NCBI RefSeq assembly: GCF_047496725.1
Contig: NC_132972.1
Location: 13,655,001-13,719,000 of the forward strand
Reading direction: 5' to 3'
Source of the DNA: Anoplolepis gracilipes
Lineage: Eukaryota; Arthropoda; Insecta; Hymenoptera; Formicidae
DNA length: 64,000 bases
In this document: one piece after another, positions 61,121-64,000 of the stretch
Position numbering within the stretch: the stretch's first letter is position 1
Layout: the number at the start of each line of letters is the position of its first letter
Position numbers and translations under genes: made by a program
Notes under the pieces: model-generated
Databases searched by the model: none
What the model was told of the DNA's origin: nothing
Seen by the model: only the letters and a program-made list of their open reading frames with translations

Positions 61121-61720
61121 ATATTAGAAATCGAAGTGGGAAAAAATTAGAAAATCAAATATAATTGGAAGAATACAACGTCATATATTTACATCCAATC
61201 TTCTTAAACAATTCATTGTTTCATATATTATCGGAAGCAAATTTTTTGATACTTGATAGAAATATTAGGGATTGAAAAATCTTTATTTCTTTTAAGCTCG
61301 AGACTATTTTGAAAGTTTACATAATCGAACTGTTTTAAATTATATTATCGCGCAGATAATAGAGCGGTCGACGATCTAAAAAGAGTAGCTTTCAATGAAA
61401 TAAACATTAAATCAGTAATGTTTGTGGAAAGAGAGACTATATAACTTTATCTTACATTTTTTATTCCACATGATTTCTTAACAGTTGTATGATTGATTAG
61501 TTGCTTTCAACGTTCGATATATATACTCTCTGGAGAATCTTCATCTTTTGCAGACATTGTAACGGTTATCTGAATCATTATATTTTACTGATAACGCTTC
61601 GTCAATCGTATCTACAGCGTGTTATTCAAATGAAGTCGAGTTACCAAAACATAACATGTAAAGTGCCTTAATTTTAAGTGCACTTAATTAAGGTCACGAT
61701 ATATATATATATATATATAG
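61121..61720. other. A+T-rich non-coding stretch
   Basis: A+T-rich, ending in a TA repeat at 61699-61719. Nothing recognised. Confidence 0.65.
61699..61719. repeat. Short (TA)n microsatellite
   Basis: About ten AT units. Confidence 0.92.
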
Positions 61721-62240
61721 ACAGCCTCAGAAAGAAATGTATAAGGAAAAGAGCCACCGAAATGATCGAGCGCCGCTGTAGCGCCGTAAATTACGGTTAG
61801 GGATTAAATACCGTTACAAAGATCTTTTAATACTTCGCGTGCGCACGATTTACGGCAGTCGAACATAGGAGGAGGTGGCTCTGCTCGTTCGACAATCCTG
61901 CTTTCAGAAGGACCGCAGAAACGGCGCCACAGAGGATTGTAAACGGGTGGACGGACTCTCGTTAGGTCGACTCTCGAAAGGGGGACTTGAACGAAGAGAA
62001 AGAGAGAAGGAGAATTTTTCCCGTGCGGTGAAACCGTCCCTCGTCAAGGAGGCCGATCGACTTTCCGTGCGACGACCCGCGCGACGGCTCTCGACGCCGA
62101 CGCTGTTGACGCCGACGACCTGTCTAGTTGACTCGGCGACGCCTCGCGGCCTAAGTACAATATGCTTAATTGAATCTTTGGCCGAGAAGCGATCACGCTA
62201 TTCGAAAATCGCACGTGTTACCATTTTTATGTCGCAATTT
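61721..62240. other. CpG-rich island
   Basis: G+C-rich from about 61760 to 62160. A 134-codon plus frame (61875-62279) opens on GTG, has no usable ATG and continues into A+T-rich DNA. Its Arg/Ser/Leu content follows the island. No domain recognised. Confidence 0.45.
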
Positions 62241-63160
62241 TTAACGTTTCATTTTATTACATATACAAATATGCGATAAAGAAAATAACATTTCTTTATT
62301 TCTATAGATATTTAGCAACTTGAAATCTAATCAAAATAAAAAATTAACGTAGTCATGCCTAAAGTTTCCTCAAGATACACTTAAACACACATTTAATTAT
62401 ATATGTTTACGCTATTTTTGAACACGAACGTTGAAATGATAAAGAATAACAATTATACTTTGTACACGGACACACGAAAATATATGTATAATAATTGCGG
62501 GGAAACGACTAATTGCCAAGTGATAACTCGGAGGTTTTGTATACGCAACACACACACACACGCGTACATATATATATATATGTGTGTATGTACGTACGCA
62601 ACATCGGGCATATCTATGCACAAGTTAGACATTGAGCGATCATATTAAGTATATATACGACTGCGTGTCACAGGTCATCGGCCCTTGGATATTCTTGGCA
62701 AGGCGCGCTATCTCTCTCTTTCCTCCGCATCATTCTCATATTCTCCTCCTTTTTTTTTTTCTTCTCGCTCTCCCTCCTTGCGACGACAACGACGACGACT
62801 TCTCCGGGGCTTTCCTTCGTCCCCCTTCTGTCCGCCGTTCCCCTAGACTTCTCTTTTGTCTTCCCTCATTGCGAGGACTCCGACAATTCTTTCTTCTCAA
62901 CTTTGCCTCTCTCTTTTTCTTCCTCACGAGTACACATTCTCCGATCTTCAATTAGTTTCTGGCAGATGCACTTCTAACGGTCTCATCAACCGGAAACAAT
63001 ACGACCTCCCGGAACTTTAGCAGACAGCTTCTCCCGGATCGATTGCGTGTCCGCTGATGGTTCGATAAATTTTAGATAATTGTTAGACAGAGTGTCGGAC
63101 GCGAACATATTTGCGAACGATGTAATAACTTGACGAATTTTGGAATCCTTAAAGATATAT
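62241..63160. other. A+T-rich, then mixed and pyrimidine-rich sequence
   Basis: A+T-rich to about 62520. A cluster of simple repeats follows (62546-62600), then a CpG-containing pyrimidine-rich stretch at about 62700-62930 with a T run and CGACGA words. Frames of 107 and 71 codons across the latter are Phe/Leu/Ser or Arg/Lys-rich readings of the base skew. Confidence 0.5.
62546..62600. repeat. Alternating purine-pyrimidine repeat cluster
   Basis: An AC run, CGCGTAC, a TA run, then GTGTGTATGTACGTACG. Much of it alternates purine and pyrimidine and it is roughly self-complementary around the TA core. Confidence 0.85.
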
Positions 63161-64000
63161 TAAGAACGAAAACTTCTATTATTTATAATACGCCGGAAAG
63201 GGCTGTATAATTATGTTATATTTTAAGAGTAATTTATTTTGTGCGAACGACATTGGAAATATTGGAAATGTGAAAAACTTAAAATGTGAATAACAGCTAT
63301 TTCAACTTCAATAACGATTGGATTTTTTAACAACGAATCGATTTACTCGATCGCAGTGATAAACAGATACGGTGTTTTATACATAATAAATAATTTTTCC
63401 TTTCACTTTTTCCTCGCAGATGCCCTTTTTCGTAATATCTAAGGAATAACCCCCTCCCCCTTTCTCTTTTATACTTCCCCATATTTTACTCGGAATAAGT
63501 AACGATCTCCCGATAATGCAGCACCGCTAAAATTCACGTTCGCAATTTGCATTTCGTAATCGCGATCTAATCAGAGATGCTAATAACATCTTTAGCATTA
63601 TTATTAACATGATATTATCACTATGATTACTAATTATACATTTTCCCTTTCATGCCTTAGCATTTTATTGAGCGTCAAAAATGAAAAATGATACTTATTA
63701 ATTCACGGGCTACCGATAATTCGTTAACTCCTAGTTTTGTATTAATATGCAAAATACCTGATCTGATCACAACTGCACGTTACCTGCATCAAAGTGGTTT
63801 CCACTGACCTACCGGGAAATTGATCTTTTTTTCATATAAATATGTAGGTTTGAGAAGCGTGGGCGCACAGTAGGCAGCGCTTACGGTGTTCGATGGTGCG
63901 TCATCGTCGTTTCTTGCGAGGAATATTTAATCTGCTTACCAAACGAAACGAATCTAAGCTATCGCGGCACTTTGACATTTCGATTCGTTAGGCGTAGCAT
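63161..64000. other. Mixed to A+T-rich window end
   Basis: Mixed to A+T-rich, with a C-rich run at about 63449-63461 and a CpG-richer last 140 bases. No frame, RNA gene or repeat family recognised. Confidence 0.55.

Noticed and set aside
61875..62279. 134-codon plus frame
   Set aside because: Opens on GTG with no usable ATG, and its content tracks the island composition.

Overview
This 64-kb window looks like non-coding DNA from an insect nuclear genome. The most likely source is a hymenopteran, perhaps an ant. That is inferred from style: long A+T-rich stretches alternate every 0.3-2 kb with short G+C-rich islands that keep plenty of CpG, and the islands carry GA/CT, ACGC, AACG/GGAC, CCTA and CGA microsatellites. 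No marker gene is present to confirm the group. There are no operons, Shine-Dalgarno signals or dense reading frames, so it is not prokaryotic or viral.

I found no protein-coding gene I can defend. The longest open frames either read through microsatellites (Thr-His, Arg-Ala-Cys-Val, Asn-Glu-Arg-Thr, Ser, Leu-Ser peptides), lie in CpG islands where several frames of both strands stay open, or begin at TTG/GTG with no ATG. A few unique frames (15329-15493 minus, 15892-16188 minus, 24884-25180 plus, 36586-36843 minus, 43797-44174 minus, 57281-57631 minus) are recorded only as unassigned. By eye I recognised no tRNA, rRNA, snRNA, conserved insect microRNA, CRISPR array or intact transposon. The window may be an intergenic desert or lie inside long introns; the sequence alone does not decide this.

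Layout: 0-5.4 kb is mostly A+T-rich, with an AC/GT inverted microsatellite pair and a long AT repeat. 5.4-8.5 kb holds two large CpG islands, one with a degenerate ACGC array. 10-17.3 kb has more islands, including a compound AACG/GGAC repeat, a low-A+T block at 15.34-15.74 kb and a very long CT tract. 17.3-33.4 kb alternates A+T-rich sequence with islands and enhancer-like patches (E-boxes at 22.4 kb, a CGGTAA cluster at 30.3 kb). 33.4-45 kb has a GA-rich island, a GATA-motif patch and a near-identical direct duplication at 40.2/41.0 kb. 45-55 kb is mostly A+T-rich with homopolymers and four islands. 55.2-56.4 kb is a CpG-rich island with a G-quadruplex motif and a perfect 12-bp hairpin. 57-64 kb is mixed.

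The best-supported unusual items are the 40.2/41.0-kb duplication, the quadruplex motif at 55341-55363, the hairpins at 55411-55441, 19499-19536 and 49385-49406, and the CGGTAA cluster at 30275-30316. I see no evidence for a new multi-gene biological system here.
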